This document shows, piece after piece, positions 38,120 through 50,778 of a stretch of 64,000 nt of DNA. The notes beneath the pieces are model-generated. The model did no database searches, was not told the DNA's origin, and was given only the letters and a program-made list of their open reading frames with translations. A program made the translations under genes and the position numbers. Every line of letters starts with the position of its first letter. Within the stretch, counting starts at the first letter, position 1. This DNA comes from Branchiostoma floridae (lineage: Eukaryota > Chordata > Leptocardii > Amphioxiformes > Branchiostomatidae): assembly GCF_000003815.2 (NCBI RefSeq), contig NC_049985.1, positions 19,649,893 through 19,713,892 on the forward strand, given 5' to 3'.

Positions 38120-38485
38120 GGCTCCTTTTGCACGCAGGGCTTCAGTCCGTTTCTGTGTTATACAGGCCCAATGTGTGACTGGTTTGGTTTCTGTGGCTGT
38201 GTCGATGGTCGGCATTGTTTTTAGCGTTACTCTAAATTCTGTTTTTTAGAAAACAGGAACTTTCCTGGTTCACCATCTGGTGTCATATCTGTTTTATGTC
38301 GTGGTCAGTGGTTGTCGGGGACCTAGACCATTACATAATCTGCCTCGTGTCGTTATCTTGGGTCCCGAACCAAGAGAACGACACAGGCCAGAAATGAAGA
38401 CAGGTGGTTGAAGAGCCTATTTGATATTAGTAGTTTAGTCCTTTAGACACACTATACTTTTTGGTGTCGACACAGTCACAGAAAC
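38120..38485. repeat. Segmental repeat flanking the H4 pseudogene array, right copy
   Basis: Partner of 35965-36345. Contains the hairpin at 38342-38388 and the shared CGACACAGTCACAGAAACCG end. Confidence 0.8.
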
Positions 38486-39329
38486 CGAATCATTGCAGAC
38501 AGAATTGCAGACAAAGTGTACATTATGTATATCAAGTTGTTAGATTCATGTAGTTAAGCTTGCCTATTCCCATATTTTTGAGTCAAGCTTCATGTTGGTC
38601 TCGTATTGCAAAGAGGTTTGGAGATACTGAGCTGTGTAGACATGCGTCTTTTGTAAGTATTCTTTGTTTTGAATATATCATATCATGCCATTCCAGTACA
38701 GGGTGACTGTCTTTTGTTGTCACTTAGCCTTTGTGTTAAAAATGCATTTCAATTGTATTATTGCAATTCAGTAGATCGATTAATATTGTCCGTTTATTGA
38801 TGAGTATAGGTTGTTTGTAGCCTTTTAAATCAGTCATTTGGAAAAATCCCCACCTAAGGCTTAGGCTGACGCTAACACTAACACAAAGACACAGACACGC
38901 ACACACACTAACAAACTAACCCTTCCAAACACACAATAACATACTGATGCAACATCTTTTTGTCGAACACTAATAATCAGCTCTGCCTAAGCCTTAGACT
39001 ACAAAATAACTTTCTATTCTTCGTCAAGTACAAAGGCGCCAAGCTACCTCTATACCATGTAATGACAATGTTACATTTACTGATCTGATTTTGGCTCTGT
39101 TGGCCACCGTGTCCTAGAGTAAGGGTAATTGTTAATCTATGTATGGAAGATGTTAAGATTTCAGTTCAATTTTTAAAGTTTTATATAGTGCTTGTGTATT
39201 TTTCTCAATTCATTGTGTGTTTTTTAGATTTGCACACTTATGTTTGCATATATCTATTTTGTCAATAATTGCTATCAAATAAACAGTTTGAAATCAAATG
39301 TGTAGTGTTTATTCTACCCTAGAATTGAA
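38486..39329. other. Gene-free stretch
   Basis: CTAAGGCTTAGGC near 38860 returns inverted as GCCTAAGCCTTAG near 38985, bracketing an ACACA-rich tract. AAATAAACAG near 39278 resembles a poly(A) signal but no gene precedes it. Confidence 0.4.
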
Positions 39330-39680
39330 AGGAATGGATTGTTTCACCCTCCCCACACCCTCAACTAGACGTAAAATGGATAGTCCTACCTCCCAATATG
39401 AAAAGGTTGGGTTCCTTTCCCCAGACCCTTAACCCCACGTGAAATGGTTGGTCCCTCCTTCCCCATACCCTTTCCAAGAAACTTTAACCCCACGTGAAAT
39501 GGATGGCCCTCATTCCATATCCTCAATCCCTTGTGAAATGGATGGTCCCCGTTCATAGATCTTTAACGCCGCGTATACCCCATGCATATCAAATGGCTGG
39601 TCCCTCCCTTACCAGACCCTTAACCCCTTGTTAATGGATGGTCTCATTTTCCCCAGATCCTTAACCCCATGTGAAAAGGC
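39330..39680. repeat. ~50-bp degenerate minisatellite
   Basis: Seven or so units of the form CTTAACCCCACGTGAAATGG followed by ATGGTCCCTCCTTCCCCAGA-like sequence. Confidence 0.85.
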
Positions 39681-39779
39681 AATTCATAATTGTACCCCTT
39701 CCCTTCAATCTTAACCTTTCCAGTACATTCTGGTAGACTTGGTAAGTATTTATCTCCATGAAAATAGAAATATAGTTTT

Positions 39780-39838
39780 GGGTGTGTCTGTGTGTGTGTC
39801 TGTCTGTCTGTGTATCTGTCTGTGTGTCCGGATCTTTG
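39780..39838. repeat. TGTG/TCTG microsatellite
   Basis: Alternating GTGTGTCTG repeats, followed by the dispersed AACTCAAGAAGCTCTGG...GATATTTGGTATGTGGGTAG word found elsewhere in the window. Confidence 0.85.
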
Positions 39839-39899
39839 TAGTGAGCATAACTCAAGAAGCTCTGGATGGATTAAGATGATATTTGGTATGTGGGTAGAT

Positions 39900-41160
39900 G
39901 TTGGGAAGACGAAGGTCAAGGTCAATTTTGGGCCCCCTGGTTTATATTAGCTTTTCTTAAAGTCTTGGTAAAATTATTCATTGCCATATCCGACATTCCA
40001 GGGGATCAACTTTTGTCTTATGTTGAGTACGTTTTGTTTTAAAGAACTGCGAGTTCCTGTAGTGGATACTGCTTGTAACCCCCCATCCTCCATTTATACC
40101 ACAGAATTGATGCATTCTGGCCAAAGCACTCAGAGCTGGAATTGAACCCAGTTGTATAATCAATGAAAAACATTTATGATAGGTCACTCGTCACAAGAGA
40201 TCACCTTTCTTGTTGCAATGCTCTAGAAACATCCATAAAACAATCTTTATACATACAGCCAGGCGAAATGATAGAACACAAACACAACACACTTACAACA
40301 ACAATCATTAATACTTATAAACAATAAAACCGTCGCCATGGCAATAGTTTTTATTGCCACGCTTATTTCTATTAATTTAACTTACACAAATTTCAGAACA
40401 AGATTTTTTTTAAATGTAGCCTGGTACCCAGCCGTACGATAGCTCCTGAGTCCCTTCTGTCCTCTCTGCAAATTTTTATTTGCACTTATGATTTAAAAAA
40501 AAATGTCTGGATACCAAGCTACAAAAACAGTGACTTCCTCTGTATCTTAGTGGACTTGTATTTTAACATTGAAATCAAATCATATGAAAAAAATTGAACC
40601 AGCCATGTTTCTACCTATTCTCATAGCAATAGTCATATTAAGTATACAAACGAGGCCAACATCTGCTTGACGGTATCAAATTACTACAAGGCTTAAGGCA
40701 CAATCATAAGGAAGACCTGAACCACTATACCGGACGGCGTAGGGGTAAAAACTGAAATTATTACATCCATAATAAAAACAGCTACGGCAAAAAAAAAGTG
40801 CATCATTTCGCAACTGAGTACAGACGACATGCCAATCTACATGCGATTGCGGCATACGGAACATAGAGATATAGGTGCGAACACTCAACGATCAAAGTGA
40901 TTACAATACTCTGTTACTGGAGGTTACCCTCCAGTGTCACAGAGTAAAAACAAATGTCAATGTCACAATACAATCACAATATGAAAGTGTGTCAGACTAA
41001 ATCTACGTTGTGCTGCAATCTGTTTCAATGGCTGGGAAACCCTTACAGATACATATCCACAGCTGTACAAATACATCTTGTATTGTTTTGCAATAAAAAA
41101 AAATACATCGAAAAGAAATATCCATCACAGTGCCTTACCACAAGTAATGCACTTTTTAGT
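39900..41160. other. Gene-free stretch with small TIR element
   Basis: No supported gene. 40416-40522 starts GTAGCCTGGTACCCAG and ends CTGGATACCAAGCTAC, an imperfect inverted repeat of a ~107-bp MITE. Confidence 0.5.
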
Positions 41161-41164
41161 GAGC

Positions 41165-41410
41165 CCTGGTTTCGGGAGCGCAAAGCCCAGTTCGACGGTT
41201 GGACACCATGCCTCGGCACGTTTGGAACTGGGCTCGGAAGTGTTGGAATCTGCCGCGGGACGTTTGGAAAACCCTGCCGCGGCACGTTTGGAACTGGGCT
41301 CGGAAGTATTGGAATCTGCCGCGGGACGTTTGGAATTAGGCTCGGAAGTGTTTGAATCATTTTGTCCCAGTCGGCCACGGTAGAAAACGGTTCACCAGGC
41401 ACTTTTTGTC
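41165..41410. repeat. 39-bp tandem repeat block, uninterrupted reverse copy
   Basis: Reverse complement of the blocks at 28374-28647 and 29868-29960: GCACGTTTGGAACTGGGCTC and GGAAGTGTTGGAATCTGCCG recur three times. Provides the empty site for the insertion at 28648-29867. Confidence 0.85.
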
Positions 41411-41662
41411 GGGACTGCAGCGGAGTGAGTTTGTGCGTGTGTGCGGTTGTGGATAAGATAACTCGAGTCGTTGTGGATCGTTTTGCATGATATTTGGTAG
41501 TTATGTATGGATTGGAAAACCGAAGGCCAAGTTCGATAATGGTCATCCTGACGACAAGTTGAGGTACTGCAACGGAGCGTCAAAGTTGGCGTTAAAATTA
41601 TCCTCATCTGGCAGGTTCATGATTTTTTAGTACATGTAGTTTCTAAGTCTTTGGGCAGGGAG

Positions 41663-41873
41663 TACTGTAAATGTATTTAAGTTCGCGGGGATTTAATTTC
41701 GCGGTAGCGGGAAAAGGACTTTTCGCGGTGGATTTAAGTTCGCGGTAACACCACAGACTGCAATCTAATATCATAATAGAAAAATGTTCGCGGTGGTTTT
41801 AAATTCGCGGTGAAGTATTCTCCGCGAAAACCGCGAACATTAATCCACCGCGAACATTTCTGCATTTACAGTA
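41663..41873. mobile_element. TACTGTAAATGC MITE, copy 5
   Basis: Ends TACTGTAAATG and TTCTGCATTTACAGTA, 211 bp. Best preserved interior, with repeated TTCGCGGTGG and CCACCGCGAAC modules folding back on each other. Confidence 0.9.
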
Positions 41874-42882
41874 AGTCGAGTAAGTTTCAGGGACCCATGG
41901 CGACTTTTTTTAAACTGCAGGGGCCGATTTTGTTTTAGACTTTGAAAGGGAATAACTCAAGAAAGGGCGGACAGATTGTCATGATAGTTGGTGTGTTGAT
42001 AGTTTGAGTGATAATTTATATAATTAAGTTATAATTGTGTTAATCTGTAGGATTTTCGACAGATACCGAGCCGTATAATTTACATTCGTATCTGCCACAG
42101 ATGTTGTCAGATTCAACATACGAACTTTCCAGAATGTATAACATATTCTGACCAAGAATATTCCATTCGCCACAAATACGTACAGATACAACAACACATA
42201 CTTTGATACAATGGTTTGTTATTCATACGCAATGTTTCACACAGAATTCACCGATACCCCATCGGTATATTCTCCGTGAAGCGTTATATTGGTCGTTTTA
42301 ATCCTACGTTTAGCGTTATTTGCCCCGAAGTCACCGTTAACGGTTCACACCCCAGTTTATTTGGGGTCTCAAATCGAGGCTGCGCACCCTCAAGTCGAGT
42401 GGCCGTCTCTTCAAGAAAATAAATCTAAAGCAGAAAAGCCGTATATGAGAATGAAGGGTACTCCAGCTTTAAGAACAGCTGGGTTTCAGTTTCTTCACTC
42501 TCTCCACTTTTCGTAATTTTTTGGGGAGAATAGTATTTTCCACGCAAAAAAGTATGCAAAAAAAGGGGAATTTTGGCGTGGAAATAAACCCATCACCTAT
42601 AGTTAAGTCATGAAAATGACTGATATTGTCGGAAAGAGAATACACCTAGGATTAATCAGGCAAAAAATACAGAAAATCGTAACACTGAGATTTTTACAAT
42701 AACCCGACGCGCGAAGCATAGCATTAGCAACACGGCTCACAGAACGCATATGGACGGTGAATCTGGGTCAACGGGCGAATCACTTCCAACGCGTAGAAAT
42801 ACAAGGAAGTGAACCTCGGGCCCAAAACCAATTTGCACCAAAACACATCACTTCTTACGCTTTTTAGCTATGCCAGTATTAA

Positions 42883-43817
42883 CCCTATTCAGACCGGGCT
42901 TTTTTGGTCATCCCTGGACCGGGGGGGGGGGCTTTTGAGGCCCTCCACTTCTAAGTCCTATAACTCTAAAACGACGTGCCGTAGGGCCACCAAATTTTTA
43001 GGACATGATTTCGACATAATATCTGACAAGTATGTGATGTTTGACGTTACGTTGACGTAAGATGACGTAATTATGACGTCATCAATTTGATTATATTGGC
43101 CGGACCCGTGAAAAATGGGTATTCTCAGAAAACTTCAAGTTATGCTGCAAAAATGTAACAACAAGTGCAGATAACAGAATAATAATGTTTATTACGACTT
43201 GCGTTGCCAATAGCAACATCAATGACGTCAATATGACGTCATAAAATGACGTCATGCACATCTAAGATACGAGTTGTTATATCCATCACCTTGAATTTTT
43301 AAAAATACTTTTTTTGCAACAAATAATCACAAAGGGCAATGGAAATAGACTGAATTCATTCATTTAGATGGTTTTTTATGACAAAATACCAGGTAGTTAC
43401 AAATTTTAAGGGATAATTAGCTTCTTATTCTTGATCTGGCCATTCGGTCCGCCATCTTGGATTTTGGCCTGATGACGTCATCAAATTAGCATAATTTATG
43501 CATATATAATTATGAAAGATATGCTAAATAATATACGATTTTATTTATGTAACAAAATCGCAGTAATATAGCAAATAAATGTGAAAAATACATAGTTAGA
43601 ATCAAAAATAGTGATTTTTGGCAAAACTGCCTGTCAACAAACGGTTGCCATGGCAACAAGAAAAAATGGAAAATTTGTCAAACTTCGGAAAATTGTTGCC
43701 AAAAATATTTTAGGAAAACTCACCAAATTTGGTGGCTCTAGCGTAAGCCGTTCTTGCGTTATAGGACATCGAAGTTAGCGCGGGCCTCAAAATTCCCCCC
43801 CCCCGGTCTGAATAGGG
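42883..43817. mobile_element. piggyBac-type non-autonomous element, copy B (935 bp)
   Basis: CCCTATTCAGACCGGG at the left, CCGGTCTGAATAGGG at the right, TTAA on both sides (42879-42882 and 43818-43821). Interior is the reverse complement of copy A. Confidence 0.9.
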
Positions 43818-44534
43818 TTAAATGACACTTCGCAGCAGATTATGAGAAATTTGAGCTCAAACCTAGTCCCTCGAGATCCTTTCGTCACATTTTTCTCGCG
43901 CACCCGTTATACCCACTCACGCCAGATAGAGTCCATGATGAAAATGCAGGAAATGGCGTTTCAAAGGGTCCAGATTTCAATGATTTCTCAATTTTGTATA
44001 CTCAGGTTGTACCGTTATTCTCAGATGCTTTTTTTTCTTTTCGTGCTGGGACTGAATTCATCACATAAGTGAGGTTTTCCGTCGAAACACGACGTCGATT
44101 GTGCTGGATTTAGCCCTCCTCGCGAGAGACGAGAAGCACACACAATCACAAGTCTACTGTCAAAAGAAAGCTAAAATATCATAAAAATAAAATTTGTATT
44201 TATTATTTTCATTAAATTGGTCACCAGCTTCCGAAAAGAGGAAATTACAAAAGTGGGGCAAGTTAGGGCGCACTATCTAGCGCAGCACAAAATCGGAAGT
44301 TATATTCACGAAAACGTCCTCAGTGTTTGCCACTTGTAACTAGGAGGGTGAAGGGTTTATGAACCATATGAATGCATTCCTTATCCAAGTATGTTCTTTA
44401 GATGAATGTGTTAAAATTTCATTGATCAAAACTTGACCACTCTCTGGTAACTAGTGATGGAGCGCCGTGAGTTCGAGCGCGTAAAAAAGCGGGCATCTTA
44501 GGGCGGCCCCCGTTATACAACATTTTTTTTTCAG

Positions 44535-45725
44535 AATGAGACTTATCCATGCGTGGAATACCCAGACAAACTGGAATGTAGGTTTGGTGCAACACGGATC
44601 AAATTGGACGGACACAACAATTTCAGAGAATCGCACGGCATTTCAATTTGGACAGTGACATGTGCCTTTTGATTTTTGTGCAAATACAAAATGTTATCTA
44701 TCTAAGAAATGAAATCGTAGAATTGCCCGGTGGCATATGTGCATACTGGAGACATATAAGACCGTCTACTGATGTCTTTATATCTCATATGCCGAATATT
44801 TTACGACTGCTGTCCTAGATAACGATTATGAATATATATGAAGGAAAAGGCAATGAATTCGAAAGCCTATAGAACAACCATGAAACTTAGCTAAAAGCTA
44901 CGGAAAACCAATCCCCCGTAGCTACATGTGATTGGAACTTCAGTGCTTTCCAACATACTAGTATGCATTTTGGGTTATACTCCAAAAACTAAAAGAATTT
45001 TCGTATTTTTCTTGTTTCGTCTTTTACACGGAAAATAGTGTCAAAGGAAGGAAACTTTCTGCATGTAAAAACATTTTGTCGACGAGTTAAGAATCTTTTC
45101 CACAAGTAATCTATTCTTACAGCATTTTTCTTGAGACAATATTCTAATATTTTTTTGAATATGACAAAACAGATGATCTTCATAGACAAGAAAAAAAACT
45201 TCAAACACGAATTTGTAGACATTTTAGAAAGTAGGCATGTCGAGAAATTCTTTTTAAGTTACGAAAATTAAGAAAGTGTTCCTTGCTGTGACATCTTTTT
45301 CCTTATTCGTTATTAAATTTCTCAATAGACGAAAATTTGTCCACAATGGAAAAAAAGTAGAAAAAACATTAAAATATATTTTTGTTGTGCATTTGCTGCC
45401 AAGGTAAAGCGCGGAAGCATCAAATATCCGCCACAAAGCAGTAATCTGCCCTGTTTTGGAGTTACAAGTCCCAGCGGAATGGTTATCTTTTATTTCTGAA
45501 AAACATCAGTATTCAAATTTGTGTCTTTCCTCTATATTCATTAGAGTATTTCATTTTAAAAATTAGTTTTTTTTCTAGATCTCCTTTGATAGCGAATCTT
45601 TTTGTTCTTTGAACGCAGTTTTAGTAGTTTTAACGAAACCTTTAGTAATCTATCTCATTCAATAGTCATTATTTTATCTTAAGAACTATTTCGAACAACT
45701 GGACTTGAAAAAGCGTTGAGGTTCA
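44535..45725. repeat. 1.2-kb segmental duplication, copy 1
   Basis: Direct duplicate of 56160-57305, from ATGCGTGGAATACCCAGACA to about ACTGGACTTGA. Most of it differs by scattered substitutions and indels. 44730-44857 is an exception, with one difference in 128 bp. No ORF is conserved between copies. Confidence 0.9.
44732..44793 (+). ncRNA. Candidate structured RNA hairpin, copy 1
   Basis: GGCATAT pairs with ATATGCC, then GAGA with TCTC, TATAA with TTATA and GAC with GTC, around the loop CGTCTACTGAT. This 62-nt stem-loop is identical in the duplicate at 56334-56395 apart from one loop base. A 10-nt one-sided internal loop makes it an atypical pre-miRNA. Strand is arbitrary; transcription is unknown. 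Confidence 0.3.
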
Positions 45726-46944
45726 GTTCTAAAAAAGCCTATACGTCTAGAAGAAGTTCTGCACTTGTAGAAATCTATCTATCGCTTACATTGTCATTTT
45801 GTTCCAAACCATCTAAAACCAATCACACCGTAGATCGTGAAATTTGCGCTGAAAAAAAATCTTAATTCTTGATAGATATCACTCAGTTTTCTCTAATTCT
45901 GACACATTTAGTTTTGCAAGTATTTTTAATTGCATCTTAATGCCAATTAATGCCAACATGCTATTTTACGTGTTACTGTAAAAGCATTTCCAGTGAAGGC
46001 TTTAGGTCCCGAGCTTGGATACAAGAGTAGTGGTCAGAAAATGTAATTTTCTGATTTTCACCTTTTACATATAGGTCTTTTATCACATATTGCACACGTT
46101 TCTTAGTCGTTCAGCTATCTTTGTAATGAGAATTGTATATTAAGATTACATGCAATGGCTGTAGTATATTACGCACAAATGTCTTTGGGTAAAAGTATAC
46201 GAAGAAAGTTAGTTGTCTTATTGCATAGCACTATGTAGCAATTGCTTATAAATCATATACCGAAATAAAGCGGATGCTACCTGGAACGTCTGGCCGTTCC
46301 AAAAAACAATGTCTGCTTGCTTCAACAACTGCTCTTTCGCATTAGTTAGGTGGACTGTGTGGGAAAAATGGCACGGAATGATAGTTACCTGACTGGAAGG
46401 ATCATCTTTTTTTCAATGTGCTAAACGGCAAAGGTAATGAATATGATTAAAAAGTATAATTGTATTTTGCTGTCGAACGTTCTCCAAATCCACAACAATC
46501 TCTCCATGCATGCGCAGACCAACAGAATGTTAGATTGGAAAATTCACAGACATACTGGAATGTATATGAAATTCAATAAGCGTCATTCTGACATACATAA
46601 TACAACTTCCACGGACTAGATTGGACGCTTTTTGGTCTGTGATCGGAGCGACAGACCATCAGTTTTGTTAATGTAACGCGCGTTCGCATCTGTATCTGTA
46701 TGTTCCCGTTGTCGCATTCGTATGTGGTTTGGCAGGTTCTCTGTTGGACGATGATGTACCTTTTTTTTAGCGGTAGCTGTTTTTATCATGGTTTATCATG
46801 ATTTCAGAATTTACCTCTACACCCTCCGGAATAGTGGTCCAGGTCTTCGTTATGATCGCGCATGAGGCCTTATAGTAATTGGATATCGTCAAGCAGATGT
46901 TGTCCTTGTCGGAATATTATTCCTTGCGTATGTCCACAGGAAAC
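45726..46944. other. Gene-free AT-rich stretch
   Basis: No supported gene or bounded repeat seen. Confidence 0.4.
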
Positions 46945-47215
46945 GTGAAGATGCGCGACACCCATTAGTGTGTTTTGCTCATAGCCCAGAGGTCCTGGGT
47001 TCGAGTTTCCTGACGTGTTTCGACGTGGCGCCTATAGCAAAGGCACTTTTCATGAATTTTCTCACTTGAAAGTTAGCACATAGCTTCGGTTAGGGACGTC
47101 CCTCGGATAGGGCGTTAGACGGATGCCCCATGTTTAAGAACAGCCACACATCGACCTCGTAAAAGAACCCACCACAGAGAGGGGGACTTTTTTATTGAGA
47201 ATGGATCAATAAAAT
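46945..47215 (+). mobile_element. tRNA-derived SINE, plus orientation
   Basis: CCAGAGGTCCTGGGTTCGAG contains a B box. Downstream, TTTCTCACTTGAAAG, ACATAGCTTCGGTTAGGGAC and AAAGAACCCACCACA correspond in order to the SINE at 47800-48083. Followed by (GTTT)n at 47227-47250. Confidence 0.7.
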
Positions 47216-47799
47216 CTTTCCCGACATGTTTGTTTGTTTGTTTTGTTTGTATCGCATACCTGGTAAACCGCCTTATAAGGCATAAGGGGAGGGGCTGCTA
47301 AATCGAATTGCCCATTCCCTACATGGTTAAGCCATGTCAAGCAATCACTTAAAAACACATTTACCTACATTTCAAACCTCAAGTCTTTACCCCCACTGCA
47401 AAGCTGGATTTGTTAGGTTTGTTTTGGTTCAAAAAGCCCGAGTTCAACTCCGGCATTTTAACGAGCTACAGCCAGATGATTGTCATGATGTCAGGATTGC
47501 ACCCCCTCCCCTAATGGATCAGTCCATGTGCCAGTGATGAATATGAAGGTCACTCATTGGTCAAAGCATGCCAAAGGTCACACTTTTTGGCAAGATTTTA
47601 AAGATATACATGCTTCAGTCACTCTTGCAGAAATATTGACCTTTGTGATCGAAATTTGCCCAGGGAAAAAACTTATCTAAAAGAAACAGGCTAAGGGCAC
47701 CGGGCACTTTCTGCGCAGCTCCGGAAAACAACTCCCTCCCCATAACGCACCAGGTTTGTACTGAACAGTACAAGCTGCATATCCGGTCAGATTTATTTG
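47216..47799. other. Gene-free stretch between two SINEs
   Basis: A (GTTT)n microsatellite at 47227-47250, then no supported feature. Confidence 0.4.
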
Positions 47800-48083
47800 A
47801 TTCACTCACACCGGGAAGGACCCCTTCTCTTTTCGATAAGTGTTGTGGGTTCTTTATCGTGCTCGAAGAGTGGCTCTCCTCAAACACGGGACCTCCATTT
47901 AACCTCGTATCCAAGGAACGGCCATTATCGAAGCTAGGTACTCATTTTCACCTGAATGAAGTGAGGAAAGCCCTGTAAATTGCCTTTCCCAAGGGCACAA
48001 GATCGGTGGCACATCAAAGGATTCGAACCCAGAACCTCTGGGTTTTGAATCGAACTACCTGCAGATTGCGCCACACGACCTAA
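47800..48083 (-). mobile_element. tRNA-derived SINE, minus orientation
   Basis: Minus-strand head GGTCGTGTGGCGCAATCTGC (A-box region), then CTGGGTTCGAATCC (B box), followed by the same body as the SINE at 46945-47215. A free-standing tRNA is excluded: there is no acceptor-stem partner and the body continues for about 200 bp. Confidence 0.8.
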
Positions 48084-48104
48084 CTTGCTGTTCAGTATAC
48101 AAAC

Positions 48105-49464
48105 TAGCCCCCATAACAGGCTCTCTCGGGCCCTTTCTGCTCATAATACACTTTTGCTGGCCATTTCTTTTTGAACTGGGTCGCTGATTGCTGGCTTTCT
48201 CTGACCACAGGTGTGACAGCGATCTCGCCCCCCCGTGATCTCGCCCCCCCGGGGGCGAAAACACTAGCGATCTCGCCCCCCCCCGGGGCGAAATCACTAG
48301 CGATCTCGCCCTCCCCGGCTAGTGATCTCGCCCCCCTACCTCGCCCCCCTTTAGCGATTTCGCCCCCCCCCCCAAAAAAAAACGGGTTTACATGACATTT
48401 TAGAAGTTGATTGGTATAAATCACAAAATGCAGTTTCAGAATGATATAAGTACACGAGTTTGATACATAACTCCATTCATAGTATCAATATTAACGTAAT
48501 TACATGGTAATAAGATAGTTGAAGTTGTTTCAGACAAGGAGGGTTGGGTCCCTTGTATTCCCATTATTGCATATACCTGCAGAGTCTTGACGTAAGATGT
48601 ATTTTATTGTATTCAACTGTCCTCAAGCAACCTATATATCTCCAATATGAAGTCTCTACCATGAAGTGACCACAAAAGAACTATGTAATGTCTTTATTGA
48701 TTATGCAAATATTAGGTATTAATTAGAATAACGCACATTTTGGTATATGCACCTGGCCAAGGGATATCTTCACCTCCAAAATGACTGTTTTTTCTAGTAT
48801 TTAGGAACTGATGCATTTCCCCGTGTTTCTTTAGACTGGTACTTTCCCAGTGTTTGTGTAGCATTTAGCAACAGCTATATCAACTTGCGCGTAGATAGTG
48901 TTTATAATGAGAAACTATTATTCACGTGTGTTTTAGTTAGTGCTTTGGAAATGTTTCCAGCACAAGAAAGAAAACACTGTGACAAATTGAAAACATATAG
49001 CTGACGTATTCCGTACCATGGACGGTTTTGATTTATACGTTCGCAGTAGCACTGTTTTTATACCACCACAGCTGCAAAAATTGTCTTTTTCATTTCAATG
49101 TTATGTTTGCACCGAACAATATAGTACCGACTTTCGAGGTATGACATCTTACGGTACGGTAATAAGGTGCCATATAGGTACCATGTAACACACCAGATAC
49201 GTTACTCCCCAGGTGCAGTATAGTACCAGGTAGCGCACCTGTAATATGTAGTAACCAGCTGCTCTTGGGGGGGGGGGGGGCGAAAACGCTAAAGGGGGGC
49301 GAAAACGCTAGTGATCTCGCCCCCCGGGGGGGCGAGATCCCCGGGGGGGCGAGATCGCTGTCACACCGGCCTGCCAGCAATCAGCGACCCAGTACAAAAT
49401 GAAATGGCCAGCAAAAGTGTATTATGAGCAAAAAAAGGCCCAAGAGAGCCTGCTATGGAGGCTA
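48105..49464. mobile_element. 1.36-kb hAT-like element with GCGAGATC arrays
   Basis: Ends TAGCCCCCATAACAGGC and GCCTGCTATGGAGGCTA are inverted repeats continuing for about 120 bp. A perfect 8-bp direct repeat ATACAAAC flanks it (48097-48104 and 49465-49472). Subterminal zones (48218-48372 and 49267-49357) are arrays of GCGATCTCGCCCCCC and its complement. The 0.9-kb centre has no ORF. Confidence 0.9.
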
Positions 49465-49472
49465 ATACAAAC

Positions 49473-50224
49473 ATGCTGTGGCGGTTTACTGGGTATGTAA
49501 TAAAAGAAGACAAAATATGTTACGCTAAAAAACTGGATATAATTTTTGAACCGTTTGTGACCGTTTCCAAAATCCAGTTGCTCATCTGAATGAGAAGCTA
49601 CTATTTGGCATATCTCATTACTTGGATTTCCAATCTTCGTCGACGAAACAAGTTAATTTACTGTCTGGAAAAACAAGTTATGTCAGCAGATCCAGGACAC
49701 TGGGGTAAACGACCGGAACCGTGATATAAGACAAAGCCTCTCCGATTGGTCAGCGTTAGCGAATCAAATGGTATAACACAACCCCACAATACAGCTCATT
49801 GGCTAAGCCTAAAAACCAGCATATATATATATATGAGGGCTTACTGTATACTCTGGCATTATTTGAGGCGAATTTGCTTTGGAGTCTTAAACTACGCTAT
49901 CAGTCCTTTGAGTTCCTTCTACTCATTTGGTGAGATATTTTGCCGTAATTTCTATTGTATATCTCGTATCTTCTCTCGACTGTGGGCTGACTGAATTCTT
50001 TGTGAGCTGTTGCGTTTGCATTCACAGCTTTGCTTTCTTTCTACGGTAGGCATCAGCCTTGCTTCTCCCGATTTCAGATGTTTGGTCATTTTGCATCACC
50101 ATTCAGTGCGTTTACTTGCAAGGTCCATCATGTATCAATCTTAACTGCGTTCTAAGTTTTAATCTATTATTTTAAGTAAGATTTCTCCAAACTATAGCTG
50201 TTGCTGAGAACTTTGTTTTTAGTT
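49473..50224. other. Gene-free stretch
   Basis: No supported feature apart from a short (AT)n at about 49820-49834. Confidence 0.4.
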
Positions 50225-50480
50225 TGGCCAGGGCCTTGGTTCGTTGGTATGGACGTGCCTTTCGTCTCCTTCGCATACCTCGAGAACACCTCACAAAATA
50301 TTTACTGACAGGCTAGTAGAGGGAGTTACGGCGGCCCCCAGCATCCGTTGGACGGATTTTGTGGCACGTTTTCTGACGAACACCAACATTGAACTTCCCT
50401 GGGCACAGCAGATGGCAGATAACAGAAAGACCTGATTGAACAGTGACTCTTGTCGGCTCTACGAACCGAGTTCGGTGAGT
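50225..50480 (+). pseudogene. Retrotransposon ORF2 C-terminal remnant
   Basis: The reading frame with RLVEGVTAAPSIRWTDFVAR followed by LTNTNIELPWAQQMADNRKT resembles the C-terminal tail of non-LTR retrotransposon polyproteins, where a [R/K]W.D.V...L...I....W...A.DR..WR pattern is common. It ends at a TGA where the family would continue with WRDLI. No RT domain remains upstream. It lies 300 bp before the LRR gene. Confidence 0.5.
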
Positions 50481-50778
50481 ACCAGGGTATTGACTTGTAT
50501 CCTGATCTTGTAACACTGTTATCGAGAATCATTGCGGAGCTGCATGTGTAAATACTGCATCAGTTAGCTCTACTGAAGATATTTGCGATTGTTATTACAC
50601 AGAATTAAAACCTTACAAGATTGACTCCTAGCTAAGCTGGACCAAGGAACCTTACATTTTTTTTACAAGACTCGTGACTCAATAGACTCGTTACTACGTA
50701 ACATTTTCGTGTAGAAGAAGTTAGTGGAATCACTATAACTGACATTTATCGTTAGCTCATTGACACAAGATCCAGGAA

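Noticed and set aside
39330-39680. CRISPR-like array
   Set aside because: Units are degenerate, not separated by unique spacers of constant length, and the genome is animal.
44989-45436. Short minus-strand ORFs rich in Phe/Lys in the segmental duplication
   Set aside because: The corresponding sequence at 56570-57000 breaks these frames by indels, so they are not maintained as coding.
46985-47010. Possible tRNA gene from a GGGTTCGAG B box
   Set aside because: No cloverleaf can be closed, and the sequence continues into a SINE body shared with 47800-48083.
48104-48424. Gly/Arg-rich ORFs
   Set aside because: They arise from GCGAGATC arrays in the hAT-like element and have no start context or conservation between the two subterminal arrays.
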